Part shown: positions 33,933-44,925 of the stretch, in pieces | Layout: each line of letters opens with the position of its first letter | How positions within the stretch are numbered: position 1 is the first letter of the stretch | Origin: Ligustrum vulgare | Taxonomy: Eukaryota > Streptophyta > Magnoliopsida > Lamiales > Oleaceae | Direction: 5' to 3' | DNA length: 64,000 bases | NCBI GenBank assembly: GCA_963555705.1 | Contig: OY743168.1 | Location: 25,593,128 to 25,657,127 of the forward strand | Notes under the pieces: generated by a model | Databases searched by the model: none | Seen by the model: the letters and a program-made list of their open reading frames with translations, nothing else | Told to the model about the DNA's origin: nothing | Made by a program: the position numbers and the translations under genes

Positions 33933-34530
33933 GATTCCAAAGTGCTTATATGTAATCTTAATTTTGTGGGTATCCATAGTATGCCAATTCCAAAGATCCA
34001 TTCTGTTAGGAAATTATAATGCACTGTACTCTCCAGCTTCTAGAAGGCATACTGAAGCTGGAAGCCCTTCCTTTCACTTCACCATAGGATTTTAACCTGA
34101 CATGGTAGCTTATTAACTTGTATCCTTCTTCTATGCAAGCCATAGATGCAATGTGAGGAGACAGGAAAGGTTGGACGTGAGGGGCTTTGTCGACAAGGGG
34201 CTTTGTCGTGTTAACTTCCCAGATTTCGGATTGTAGTTGATTTTACCTGATTTTGAGAAAATATTTTGTATTGTTGAAATATTTTTTAAAATATATGATA
34301 TTTAAAAATAGGCTTTTAAACTTTTGTATTTGTGTACTTAACCCTTCATTTTCCTTCATAAGCCAAAATAATTTTAGTTGCCCAGTTCCACTCTCTTCAA
34401 GTCCAAAATCAAATCTGATTACTGGGTTGATTTCTCATCAACTCCACCAACCCCTTTCAAACTCGATTTCCCACCAACTGTCTGCATTTCTTCAACCACC
34501 CCCAAAAATCACCAGACTATATTAACCACT
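33933..34530. other. intergenic or decayed repeat DNA
   Basis: No supported gene. A short duplication, GGGGCTTTGTCG, occurs near 34180-34205. Codons around 34380-34520 are Pro/Ser-rich but lack motifs. Confidence 0.35.
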
Positions 34531-34800
34531 TGAACCTTGAGGACAAGGTTCATTTAAGGGGGTTGTTCGTCATGGTTAACCCCTCCTTCCCCAGACTCAC
34601 ACATTCCAATTGTACCAACTTACTCCAAACAAATCAATTCTAGAATATTCTATTCCCACTCTATGAACTCAGCCAATAACAATGAGTGAAAGGAGTTAAA
34701 AAATATTGTTGGCTTTGTTGCAAAACAGATCCGCACCCATTGTCTCTCGGTTACTCCCTTTTTCCCTATGTTCTTCTTTCTTTTCAGCCTGTGTTCCTCA
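34531..34800 (+). mobile_element. Ty3/gypsy 3' end and LTR start (remnant)
   Basis: CCTTGAGGACAAGGTTCATT is the coding sequence commonly seen at the very end of plant gypsy pol. It is followed by the polypurine-like AAGGGGG and then TGTTCGTCATGGTTAACCCC, a plausible LTR start. The LTR-like part is the same sequence as block B at 20193-20465. Confidence 0.55.
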
Positions 34801-36276
34801 ATTTGATTAGTTACAGTTTTCTAGTTGCTTGTTATTGGTTGAAGTGTAACGATTCATTTTTCCCATCCGTTTTAAATTAAATAAATTCTGAAATTTTTTT
34901 ACTCTTGTATCAAGTATCGATACATACAGAAACTAAATTTTGGGATTTTAAATATTCGATCTATGTATTGATACTTGCAGAAACCCAGGTAGTGTTTACA
35001 CGTAGATGAGCGTGGCTTGCGGGGACTTGTTGGGATCAATAGGTTCTGACATCTGTCAAACATGTAGAGGATGCTGACATGCAAACTAACACCTCAAGCT
35101 TCTAGCTTTCCTTCATCCATGCTAGTTTATGGTAATTATAGCCTAGGAACACTAATTTAATCAAGAAAAATCTGAACTAAGGTGCTTCAATTCAAGTATA
35201 AATAGGTGAACTTATGAAACTCAGAATTACTTCAAAAACTCGGTTAAAAATGATTGAAATCATGTTTAGAATGCTGGCAAAGATTGTGCAAGAATTCTGG
35301 ATCAACAAAAAGGGAATTCTGTTGAGATCAGAATTCAAACTACATAAACAGTTCCTCATGTATCAATACATGTATCGATACATGAAGAACCAGGACCTGT
35401 ATGTGTATCAATACTTTCATTAAATTCAGTATAATAGAAGTTTAATTTTTACTTTTTTCTTGATTTTCAGGTTCTAAACAAGGCAAGTAATACTGCAATA
35501 GTCTTAAGTGCTACTTTGTGCAAAATTATCGATGTTTCATCTTGTTCTTGTCCTATTGAAACATTTTCTTGCATTATTACATATAATTTCTTATCCCACT
35601 TGATATTATGTCTCATGGCGCTTGACTTGCTATACTTAAATTATGGGAAGTTCTTTCTTGCTTGAAATATATGATATTGAAATCAGGATTGTAATTCCGC
35701 TTGAATTATTGCGCGCGCAGGATAACATATATTTTGTAATAAGGGCCCTCTCGAAACCCATGTTTTAAAGCTGAAAATTTTGTTACTTGCTGAATACCAT
35801 TGTATTCATATTTTTCATGTTCTATTATAAACTCTGTTTATATATATGAGATACTTATAAGCTCTAAATTATCTAAAATGCCTATCATGCTTATATTTCG
35901 TGAATTAAAAGTTTTAAAATAAACTTTTGGTATTATTATATATTATAGTCTCTAGCTTCTTAAATTTTAGATTTTAGTTATTATCTATTTTTATATTTCC
36001 ACCATTCATTTCAATGTTATGGATATTCGATTCCAAAATTTTGCTATTTTGATTTAGTATGAATTATACCAATGTTAAGCCAAATAAATTCATTACAAAT
36101 ATTGCAGCTTTCCAAATAACTGTCTTCCTTAACCAGTATTGATACATGTATCGATACTTACAGGAAAACAGTAAGTCTGGTTTTATATAAAAAAGTACAT
36201 GTTATATAAAAAAAAAAAAAAAAATTATTGTGCGCCACATGATATCTACACAAAGTTGAGCTCAGCCATAACACTA
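34801..36276. repeat. GTATCGATAC-rich repeat DNA
   Basis: Self-complementary motifs GTATCGATAC, TGTATCGATACATG, TGTATTGATAC and TGTATCAATAC recur at about 34915-34980, 35355-35420 and 36135-36165. Non-coding. It is probably the interior of a long gypsy-type LTR whose start is at 34566. Confidence 0.5.
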
Positions 36277-36395
36277 TCACTATTGTCATCTACATCATCT
36301 ATAGACTATGGTTTAAGATAAAGTGTCTGTCCACATCTCAACCACAAAATTTCACACGTAAACAATACCACATATTTGCAATTTCACATACCAAA
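36277..36395 (+). repeat. dispersed repeat, block A, second copy
   Basis: Same as 20083-20192 (ATTGTCATCTACATCATC, AGATAAAGTGTC, TATTTGCAATTTCACATA). Confidence 0.7.
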
Positions 36396-36861
36396 TACCT
36401 TAATGAGATTATAAAATGTAGAAAACCTCCAAAAGTTGGAGGTAAACATGGACTATTGACCAGTGTGCATTTATGTAATTGTCAAATACCTGGGTTTGGA
36501 GAGGGATAAGAGTCGCGGTGTCGATGATCGGTGACTCATATGATGAATGCTAACGTATTTTAAAGTACTAATACTATTTTTTAATTCAAAATCAACACAT
36601 CTATAAGGATAATTCTCTATAGTTTATTCTATATAGATGTCAAGTGAAATCAAGATATTCAAATCATTCATATCAGTGTACTTATCCTTGCATGATGAGA
36701 AAAATACATTTTTATATAAATACGACTTATAACAATTATCAATAATATAAATAAAGGAAAAAAAAAATAATGCATTTTTTAATAATAAATTATCATTTTT
36801 TAATAAACAATAATCTAACAATATACATGCATCAATTCATCAAATCAACCTTATATAAAAA
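36396..36861. other. AT-rich DNA without recognised features
   Basis: No frame or repeat could be supported. Confidence 0.4.
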
Positions 36862-39021
36862 GAGATAATTGTATCTGAGGTCTCAAACCTTTCAAAATAT
36901 TGTAGATTTTAGTCTAACATTTATTTTGTTGCAACCGTTACATCGAACCTTTATAACTCTTATTTTTGAGGCCCAAATGGATGAAATTAGTCCGTCGAAG
37001 AGTCAATTGACCCCAAAAATTGAGTTGACCACATTTTTAATCAATTAAACATGGGTAAAATTGTAAATTCATAACTTTCACATAAAAAGTTAAAATAGAA
37101 AAACAAAGAAAAGGTAAAGGAAAATGAAAATGAAAACTCTTCTTCCCGAACCCCCCATCCATAACGAAATTAGAACCAGAAAATCACCCCCGACCATCTT
37201 TTTTCCCAATTTTCACTCTTACCTAGATAACACAGTTGACCTTAGGGGAAGAGGGCTCTTGGTTTTCAAAAGCACATCCTTTTTTCTTCCCTGGACTGCC
37301 ATTTGTGTGCAACTTTCGGCTGAGTGAGTTGGAGAGAGATATTGGAGTGTCAAGGACAGTATGGCTTGGTCTTAGGATTGATTTAGAAAGTTTCATGGAC
37401 GAAGATGAACAAAGATGAGAGGCTGAATAAATCAAGATTTTGCTCGTATTAGCAGTGGTGCTATTTCGGGTGGGCGTTATTTCGCTGTTGCTAACAATTA
37501 AAAGCGATCGGACGAAATTGTAAATGACAAACCTTTTGAAATAAAGACTCAAAAATTGGTGTTTATACTAATGAAAGCTTAATTTATAAGACATCTCCAA
37601 TGAGCTCAAGCACACAAATTAAATTAGGATAATTCCAAAAATTGTTGCTATTTCGGGTGGGCATTATTTCGCTGTTACTAACAATTAAAAGGGATCAGAC
37701 GAAATTGTAAAGGACAAACCTTTTGCGATAAAGTCCCAAAAATTGGTGTTTATACTAATGAAAGCTTAATTTATAAGACACCTCCAATGAGCACAAGTAC
37801 ACAAATTAAATTAGGATAGTTCTAAAATTTAAAATAAGAAAATTACATCTCTATTTTGAGAGCTTTAATTTGTTAGTCCTCTAAACGTTAAACTTTCTAC
37901 AATATATATACACATTATACTAATGCTATGTTTCAATCTCATTAAAATGAGCAAATTTTTCAAAAAATTTATTTTTGCACAGTGGAAACAGTAAACTGTG
38001 GTAGGTGGCCAGCCGACCAGAGAGGAAAAAAGCTTGTGGGCCTGCATGGAGTCGAAAAAACTATAGAAAAATGAGGTTTTATGGAAATTCAAACAGAGGT
38101 TAACTACTTGCTACTTTGAATTTCTAATTTACCGCATTGGCTTCCTAACTAATGTGAAATAACTGTTGTCCACTTCCTCCCATAACCGTAGTCCACTTCT
38201 TCTGGTAACTTCTCTTGATGATCCAACTTGCCTCATCCACATTCTCATTAACTGTTCACGTCATGGTAAATGCTAGCAACGGCTCCAAAAAGATTACCTT
38301 GAATCGTAGTGTAAGTTGTAGATACTGCTTCTTTGCTTGCTAGTGCCCAATCGTCCACATGATTTACAATTTCCCAATCACCCAAACATGCTTTGTTTGT
38401 CCAATCGCTCATATTCCTCCACACCGTCCTGATATTCGTAATGACTCTTATGTTTTGGACTGCAATATTGGGCCTCCGATTAGGTTTTTTATGTGTCAAC
38501 AAGTTTAATACTTTTTACCAGTGCAGTGGAGAAGATGACCTAAACATTTGGTGTTCGATTTTGATTATTCATTTGGGTTCCGTTTTGGTTCGATTATGGA
38601 AGAAGAATAAGATAGTGAAACAGGATCAATGTTGGGGAAGAAATGACGGTAGAGGTGATGGTGGTGATAGGTTTGGTGATGATTGTGGTGGTGGGCGATG
38701 GTTGCTGTTGATGGATGGTGCAGATTTTGGTTTTCGTGGCAGGAGATTTGGTTTTGGATGGTGGAGATGATGATGCTTTTTTTTCTTTTTCCATTTAGTA
38801 TTTTAATTTTATGTCAATGTCAATTGATGATTTTACCCTTTACTTAATTGGTCATTTTTTAAATTTTTGTATGTCAACTAACGGCTCAGTAAATAGATTC
38901 CATGCATTGAGGCCTCTATTGCAAGAGCTAGAGACATTTAGAGTGACGGTTGCAACAAAAATATGTTAGGATTTAACCTGCAATGTTCTGAAAGGTTTGA
39001 GGCCTCATATGCAATTATCCC
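36862..39021. mobile_element. 2.16-kb element with about 200-bp terminal inverted repeats (MULE-like)
   Basis: The left end GAGATAATTGTATCTGAGG and, inverted, the right end GGGATAATTGCATATGAGG begin arms that stay similar for about 200 bp (TCAAACCTTTCA, TTGTTGCAACCGT and further in). Long TIRs with internal non-transposase DNA fit a non-autonomous Mutator-like element. No 9-bp target duplication was evident. The interior has a 187-bp tandem duplication and short Gly-rich and Ser-rich frames (37223-37552, 38393-38770) that may be captured host fragments but show no family motif. Confidence 0.6.
37461..37834 (+). repeat. 187-bp tandem duplication
   Basis: The units at 37461 and 37648 share CTATTTCGGGTGGGC and ATTGGTGTTTATACTAATG, with only scattered differences. 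Confidence 0.9.
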
Positions 39022-39247
39022 TTTTTATATTTTACATACACATAAATATAGAGAAAAAATTGAATTGTGAAGGTCCTTGAAAAAGGAACACGTGAAGCAA
39101 TGACGGTTGGATGAATCGCCACACAGAGAGATTTTTTATTTTGTAAGTTTTTTAGATTTATTTAGATTTTTATTTTGCAAGTTTGTTAGATTTTCTGGTT
39201 ATTTAGTTAGGGGAGGGTAGGGGAGGAAGAAGATGAATTTACATTAA

Positions 39248-39249
<2 letters not shown>

Positions 39250-39311
<62 letters not shown>
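39250..39311 (+). repeat. (TA)n microsatellite
   Basis: About 30 TA units. Confidence 0.96.
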
Positions 39312-39315
<4 letters not shown>

Positions 39316-39332
39316 ATTTGAAAATTATGAAG

Positions 39333-39533
39333 TTACAATACTACCTTTATTGAATTGATTAAAAATGAGGTCACACTCATTTTTCTGATCAACTATGGCT
39401 CACTGGATGGATTCCATCCATTTGGATCTACGCTGCACGAGTTATAAATGTTTGGGGTGACAGTTGTAACTAAAACAAAGGTTAGTAAACTTACACTGTT
39501 TTGAAAGTTTGGGACCTCAGGTGCAATTATCCC
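39333..39533 (-). repeat. third copy of the long TIR
   Basis: Ends GTGCAATTATCCC, in the same orientation as the right TIR at about 38840-39021. It either belongs to a second, partly deleted element or results from a duplicated end. Confidence 0.6.
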
Positions 39534-40230
39534 TAGAAAAAAATGAGCAAAATATTTTTTTCGTTAATGCACACACACCCAAAACCAAATTTAAAAATTA
39601 AAATATATATGTGCACACGAATATTAGAATGCAAAATCGATGCAATGATAATCCAATTTTTAAAATTTTAGATGTGATGGTTTAAGTATTATATTAATAA
39701 TTATAGTCAGAACAATATTTTGAAGTAAAAAACTGTGATATTGTTTTTCTTCTTTTCTTATTACGACATAAATGAGAAAATATAATATTATGAAATTATA
39801 TTATAAAGCTGTAAATAGATAGATTAATAAATTAATTAAATAATAAATAAATGAGAAAGTATAACAATATGAAATTATATTACAAAATTGTAAATTGTTC
39901 GATAATAAATTAATGTTATTAAAATGAGGGGGTAAGAGTAATAAATAATTAAATATATAAGAACAAAATATGTATTCAAAAGTTTCTCCTGCATCATTCA
40001 TTTTAATATATTGTACGTGTAGATTAATATGACTGTGGTTTTCTTGATTCGCTATGAATTGAATTTGAGGCGATTGTTAGTTTCTATTTAGTTTTTTCAG
40101 ATATTACTTTTAAAATCAATTAATTTTAGAATAGTGTATCATCTTTGTGCTTTAGCCTTTGAATACATTATTGTCACCAAACTAGTAACGTGTTTATACA
40201 TACTGAAATAAGCAACATTGGGACACACAT
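39534..40230. other. AT-rich intergenic DNA
   Basis: Only very AT-rich spurious frames. The last five bases before the next element (40231-40235) are its target duplication. Confidence 0.4.
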
Positions 40231-40235
40231 ATTAC
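40231..40235 (+). repeat. TSD ATTAC, left
   Basis: Matches 46381-46385 exactly. Confidence 0.95.
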
Positions 40236-40469
40236 TGTTATAAAACTATCAAAATCTAAACAAGAATTAGAGAGGAAGAGATGGAGAGAATAGAGAGGAG
40301 AATTCTCATTCCATTAGGTGTAGGAAATACAACAATGAATGCCTCTATTTATAGGAAGATAAAGTCATTCACAATAATTCTTTACAATATTAATTAGGTG
40401 GAAGTTAGGTAAGAAATTAGGTAGAGATCTACAAAGGAATTTCTTAATAATTTCTAATAATTTATAACA
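40236..40469 (-). repeat. 3' LTR of the LOG-carrying element
   Basis: 234 bp. On the minus strand the TATA box TATAAATAG lies at 40345-40353. Confidence 0.96.
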
Positions 40470-40499
40470 CTCCCCCTTGAATGACTTATTGCTCAATTG

Positions 40500-41240
40500 T
40501 CTGCCTCGTTAAAACCTTGGTAAGAAAACCCAGTGGGATAAAACTTGAGCGAAGGAAAAAGAGTATAGCTGCTCCCCCTGATGTTGGCCATCATTAATCA
40601 TTGAGTCTAATGTCCAAAATGACATCAATGATAAGTAGTACAAATCATGTACTGAAATCTGAAGTGCTTCACTGCTTCAGTGTTTTAGTGCTTTAATGCT
40701 GCCTCGTTAAAACCTTGTCAGTAAAACCCAATGGGACAAAATCTGAACGAAGGAAAAAGAGTACAGCCGCTGCCTCGTTAAAACCTTGTCAGGAAAACCC
40801 TGTGGGACAAAACCTGGACGAAGGAAAAAGAGTACAGTATGACAGAATGATTCTCCCCCTGAAGTGTACAATCAAGTATTCATGAACCTTTTGAATAATG
40901 ATATCATCTTTTTTCTGGAATATATATGAAAATCTTCTTGTGTGTAGCCGATATCATAACATTCTTCATAAGATGTGTATGATTTTCTTCATTTGTTGAT
41001 ATCATTCCAGTATAACAATGTGTTGCTGAATTATAGCTTGTTGATATCTATGATGATGCCTCAAAAACCTTGCTAGGAAAACCCTGTGGGACAAAACCTC
41101 AGCGAAGGGAAAAAGAGTGCAGTATTCTCATTAATTTTCATCAATACGCCTCAACTGTTGCCTCATTAAAAACCTTGCTAGGAAAACCCTGTAGGACAAA
41201 ACCCCAGCTAAGGGAAAAAGAGTGCAACGCGTATTTATTC
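40500..41240 (+). repeat. tandem repeat of GCCTCGTTAAAACCTTG unit
   Basis: Five copies of a unit of about 65-70 bp with GCCTCGTTAAAACCTTG, GGAAAACCCTGTGGGACAAA and GAAGGAAAAAGAGT wording, at irregular spacing. It is the interior, 3' region of the retrotransposon and non-coding. Confidence 0.85.
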
Positions 41241-41404
41241 CTTTCATGGAATATCACAAGTATATTGATGCAATCTCGTATCTTTTCATCAAACATATCA
41301 TTCATGATGAGCTTTGTTCATAGCTCATTTATGATGTCATAACATGCTATATTAAGCAATGTTGTACTAATTTATCGATTGTATCTTTGACTTCTGTTGA
41401 ATAA

Positions 41405-41605
41405 TCAAATATTGCATCTTTCACTTCTGGTGAATAATCAAATTTTAGAATTCACTTCTGGTGAATAATCAAATTTAGAATTCACTTTTGGTGAATAATC
41501 AAATCTAGAATTCACTTCTGGTGAATAATAAAATCTAGAATTCACTTCTGGTGAATAATTAAACATATTCATTTTCATATTCACTTCTAGTGAATAATCA
41601 ATTTC
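41405..41605 (+). repeat. 30-bp tandem array (ACTTCTGGTGAATAATC)
   Basis: Six units with a 30-bp period around TTCACTTCTGGTGAATAATC. The ACTTCTGGT core recurs through 42740-42930 and 45240-45370 in the same element. Confidence 0.9.
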
Positions 41606-42002
41606 CCAGATGTCATAAATGGTACACTCCAATTTTACTTTCAACATATTATATCATGGAGTCGTTTGTATCATTCTATAGTGATACTAATCTGGGCATA
41701 TTGAATCTTTCAATGATTTATACATGTATGTTCTTACACTTTATAAACTGCAATTTCTAATTTGCAGGAGCATAATCAATCATTGAAATAGATATCAATT
41801 TCGACATATAATCTACAATCATTTTACTTAAAATCCCAACGTACCGCGATCAACTGGTACATCAAAGAATACTCTCAAAGTACCGAGATGAGAATCATAC
41901 ATTTTGATCTCACTCATTGGTATATCAAAGAGCTCAAGCTAGTGATTTAGACTATAGTCTATCCACCATATGTCATGCCAGTTCTATGAAAAATCTTGCT
42001 TG

Positions 42003-42182
42003 CAACGGGTCGTCTTTTACGACTGTGAAATATTTTTCATTTGTACATATAATTACTGGCTTTACACATTTAAGCATTTGGACTTCAGGTCGCAACGAGT
42101 CGTCTTTTACGACTGTGAAATATTTTTCATTTGTACATATAATTACTGGCTTTACACATTTAAGCATTTGGACTTCAGGTCC
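42003..42182 (+). repeat. 90-bp perfect tandem duplication
   Basis: Two units starting CAACGGGTCGTC / CAACGAGTCGTC and including GTCGTCTTTTACGAC, which can pair as a small hairpin. Confidence 0.92.
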
Positions 42183-43244
42183 TTGAACAATAATCCCTAC
42201 ATTGGGATTATATACTTGGCCAAAGTATTATAATTTCATCAACCTCATTTTCATAAGAGGGTATGCAGTCGACTTATTTATCGATTCCATCTCAATATAA
42301 CATAGAGAGATCTCTTTATATGTTTTATCATCAGGTACCTGAATATCTCATTATTTAACTATGTCCCTTTTACTCACTGTGAGTATTTAGCCTCAAAGGG
42401 ATCATCTCAATCATTCTAGAGATATTTGTTTTTGGAATCGATAATCATTATGTTTCAGGCATAATTACGCTTCAGGCGTGTTTTCCCCATAATGTTCTCA
42501 AACATTATCAATCTGCTAAAATGCCATAACACATGTCATTCTTTTAGAGATATAATCTCAATCATATATCTAAGTGCGCTTTTGGTGGATTGTATACATA
42601 TTTCACTTTTACAAATCATAAAGCTTCTTGAGCTAATCCCTATTTGACATAGAATATTGTTGTATGATAAAAAAATTCTGAATAAGTTATTCTCATAGAA
42701 AATAATTTGAAACTTTTGATAATCTAACCGTTTATTATAGAACTTCTGGTTCAATTTATTTCATTTCTATGTATGAATATTTGATTTAATACAATATCGT
42801 TAAACTTCTGGTTCAATATAATGTATATTTCATTTATGAGCTTCTGGTTCATACTATATACATATTTCACTTGTATGTATAAACTTCTGGTTTAGCAAGA
42901 TATTTCACTTGTACATATGTATGAACTTCTGGTTCAATACAGTATTCATTTCATCAGTATGTATTTTTGTACATTTCAAATCAGTATACCTTTATTACTT
43001 TTATACCGAAAAATCAGGTACAATATCCAAGGAAATATCTCATGATCTCAATCTTGTCGCCAAATCTTCCCTTATATCGAAAAAGGTAATAACACATTAT
43101 CTCATTGTTTTCACCTTTTCAATAATTTATTCCATTATTTCTTGATGGAATCGATATCACTGATACGCGGAGCCATCCGCTCTTTTACGCGTTGAATAAT
43201 GCATTTAAATAGATGATTTGGGAAGAAGGCTAGATTCATCAAAA

Positions 43245-43790
43245 ATGGATATCATACTTTCAAATATTCGCAAATATTATTCCAATCTTCCTGTAAATGA
43301 TTTGAGAAAAATTTATCGAATTAGGCTCGAAAGATTGAGGTTGCTGATGGATCATGGCATCCCAGAAGATGTTCGCTGGTTGATTGAGGCAAAAGTTCGA
43401 TTAGCTGGTGAATTACCAGATTCATTTTCTAAGCACAAGCCTGGCTTAGGTAAAAGTACTTTTGCAAAGAAGCGAAGAGCAAAAAGATTAAATAGTTGCT
43501 ATAAATGTGCTCGATGGACATGTGATACCCGTTGTAAATCAATAGGATATTCATCCATAAATCGAGATGATAAGATAGACTTCATTAAGGGTGGACTGAG
43601 TAAGGAGTCATTGGATGATATCCGATTGACTCTTGAGACGCACCCTAGTGGGTATGTGCAGCGTGAGCTACTATCTTTATGGGCTAAATTCATTAGCGAT
43701 AAAGAGCGTTATAGTCTCAAAAATATAATAGCAAAAGATCATGTTTGCCAGGCTGTTATAAACAATGATGTTTTGGCTATGCAGCATTAA
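43245..43790 (+). CDS. unknown basic Cys-rich protein in retrotransposon
   Basis: An ATG-initiated frame of 181 codons; the frame is open a further 12 codons upstream, with no other ATG. I recognise no family. It is basic, with an N-terminal helical stretch (DLRKIYRIRLERLRLL), LAGELPDSFSKHKPGLGKST, a cluster KKRRAKR, and immediately after it CYKCARWTCDTRC, four closely spaced Cys that could bind zinc. The C-terminal third reads like an ordinary globular segment (THPSGYVQRELLSLWAKFI). It is antisense to LTR transcription and lies 261 bases upstream of the LOG-like frame in the same direction. It could be an accessory antisense ORF of the retroelement family or a captured host exon. An uninterrupted frame in a young element suggests it is expressed or very recently acquired. 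Confidence 0.6.
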   Translation: MDIILSNIRKYYSNLPVNDLRKIYRIRLERLRLLMDHGIPEDVRWLIEAKVRLAGELPDSFSKHKPGLGKSTFAKKRRAKRLNSCYKCARWTCDTRCKSIGYSSINRDDKIDFIKGGLSKESLDDIRLTLETHPSGYVQRELLSLWAKFISDKERYSLKNIIAKDHVCQAVINNDVLAMQH

Positions 43791-44051
43791 TACAAGGTAA
43801 ATCATTTGATATATATGCACATATAAAATATTTTTCTGTTTCCTTTCACGGGTTTTGATAAAGGCTGGTTAAAAATATTAAATCACCGAAAGGTGAGTAG
43901 GGTGATTTTGTCAAAAGTAAATCTTCACTTTTTCGAAATACGAGCAGTAAATAGTGAAGTTTTTCAAGTTTAAAAAGCCAATGATTTTCACAGTTTATGC
44001 ATCCTAAAATATCATTTTCTCATAAGTTTTTCCTTCCTTATTCTCTCAAAG
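43791..44051 (+). promoter_or_regulatory. possible promoter and leader of the LOG-like gene
   Basis: The 261-bp gap between the two frames has a TATA-like CATATAAAATATT near 43821-43833 and ends in pyrimidine-rich CTTCCTTATTCTCTC before ATG 44052, as plant 5' leaders often do. This is circumstantial only. Confidence 0.25.
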
Positions 44052-44705
44052 ATGGAAGGATCAAAACTTCGACAGATTAAAACTATATGTGTATTTTGTG
44101 GATCAAAAGTAGGAAAAGGTTTTGGGTATCTAGAAGCTGCAGTGGATCTTGGAAAGAAATTGGGAGAGAAAGGTATCACTCTCGTGTATGGAGGAGGTAG
44201 CAGTGGATTGATGGGTTGTGTTTCACAATCCGCTCAAGCAGAGAAAGCAAGAGTGATAGGTGTTATACCTACTCCTTTAGCTGATATTGCAGGAAAAACA
44301 CGAGGGCATGAAGTACAAACCTTATCTATCCATGAATGCATAACTTGCATGTTATATGGTTCTGACGCCTTCATAGCCCTGCCTGGAGGTTTTGGTACTT
44401 TAGAAGAAATCTTTAATATTACCTCATGGGCTCAACTAGATCTCCATACTAAGCCTATTGGGCTTTTAAATGTTAACAATTTCTTTGATGGTTTGCTAAC
44501 ATTTCTTGATTATGCTGTAGAACAGGGATTCATCTCTCCATTTTCTAGGAGAATCCTTATTTCTGCTCCTACTATCGAGGAATTGCTGGATAAGTTGCAA
44601 TCATATGTCCCTATACAAGATCCAGCAGGAGTTAAGATAGATTGGTCGCAAGGAAGGGGAATCAAGCGAAAATGGAGTCCGGTTAATGTAAACTTATCTT
44701 TGTGA
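44052..44705 (+). CDS. LOG-like cytokinin riboside 5'-monophosphate phosphoribohydrolase, intronless
   Basis: 217 codons, full length for the family. LOG enzymes release active cytokinin bases from their nucleotides. The Rossmann-like fold is clear: ICVFCGSKVGKG (residues 12-23), LVYGGGSSGLMG (44-55), RVIGVIP (67-73), DAFIALPGGFGTLEE (105-119) and GLLNVNNFFDGLL. The PGGxGTxxE nucleotide motif is intact. The helix that normally reads MHxRKxEM is IHECITCM here (93-100). The Arg, Lys and Glu of that conserved block are replaced by Cys, Ile and Cys, so activity is doubtful. Plant LOG genes normally have several introns. This uninterrupted copy in an LTR element indicates a retrogene captured from mRNA. 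No poly(A) tail or private target duplication is visible. It is antisense to the LTR promoter. Confidence 0.9.
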   Translation: MEGSKLRQIKTICVFCGSKVGKGFGYLEAAVDLGKKLGEKGITLVYGGGSSGLMGCVSQSAQAEKARVIGVIPTPLADIAGKTRGHEVQTLSIHECITCMLYGSDAFIALPGGFGTLEEIFNITSWAQLDLHTKPIGLLNVNNFFDGLLTFLDYAVEQGFISPFSRRILISAPTIEELLDKLQSYVPIQDPAGVKIDWSQGRGIKRKWSPVNVNLSL

Positions 44706-44714
44706 ACCCTAGAA

Positions 44715-44925
44715 TAGGTGGTGGTAGAGTATGGAGTATTCTCACTCTTGAGACACACAATAAATTTCTAGGATTTTATCAATGTTTTAATCTTGTGTAC
44801 CTCAAAGATTTAAGGTGGTAGAGTATGGAGTATTCTTACTCTTGAAACACATCTTTTTCTTTATTTCCTCAAAAGATCAGAAGTGGTAGGATACGGCTAC
44901 TCCCGAAACACATCTCTCATTTTGA
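44715..44925 (+). repeat. GTGGTAGAGTATGGAGTATTC repeat downstream of LOG
   Basis: Three degenerate units (about 44718, 44814, 44883) combine GTGGTAGAGTATGGAG and CTCTTGAGACACA. This is retrotransposon interior sequence, so the LOG insert ends within about 10 bases of its stop codon. Confidence 0.8.

Noticed and set aside
37223..37552. 109-codon minus-strand frame
   Set aside because: Spans a tandem-duplicated segment and has no recognised domain or splice context.
38393..38770. 125-codon Gly-rich frame in the long-TIR element
   Set aside because: Low-complexity GGTGATGG wording, no motif and a competing antisense frame; at most a captured fragment.
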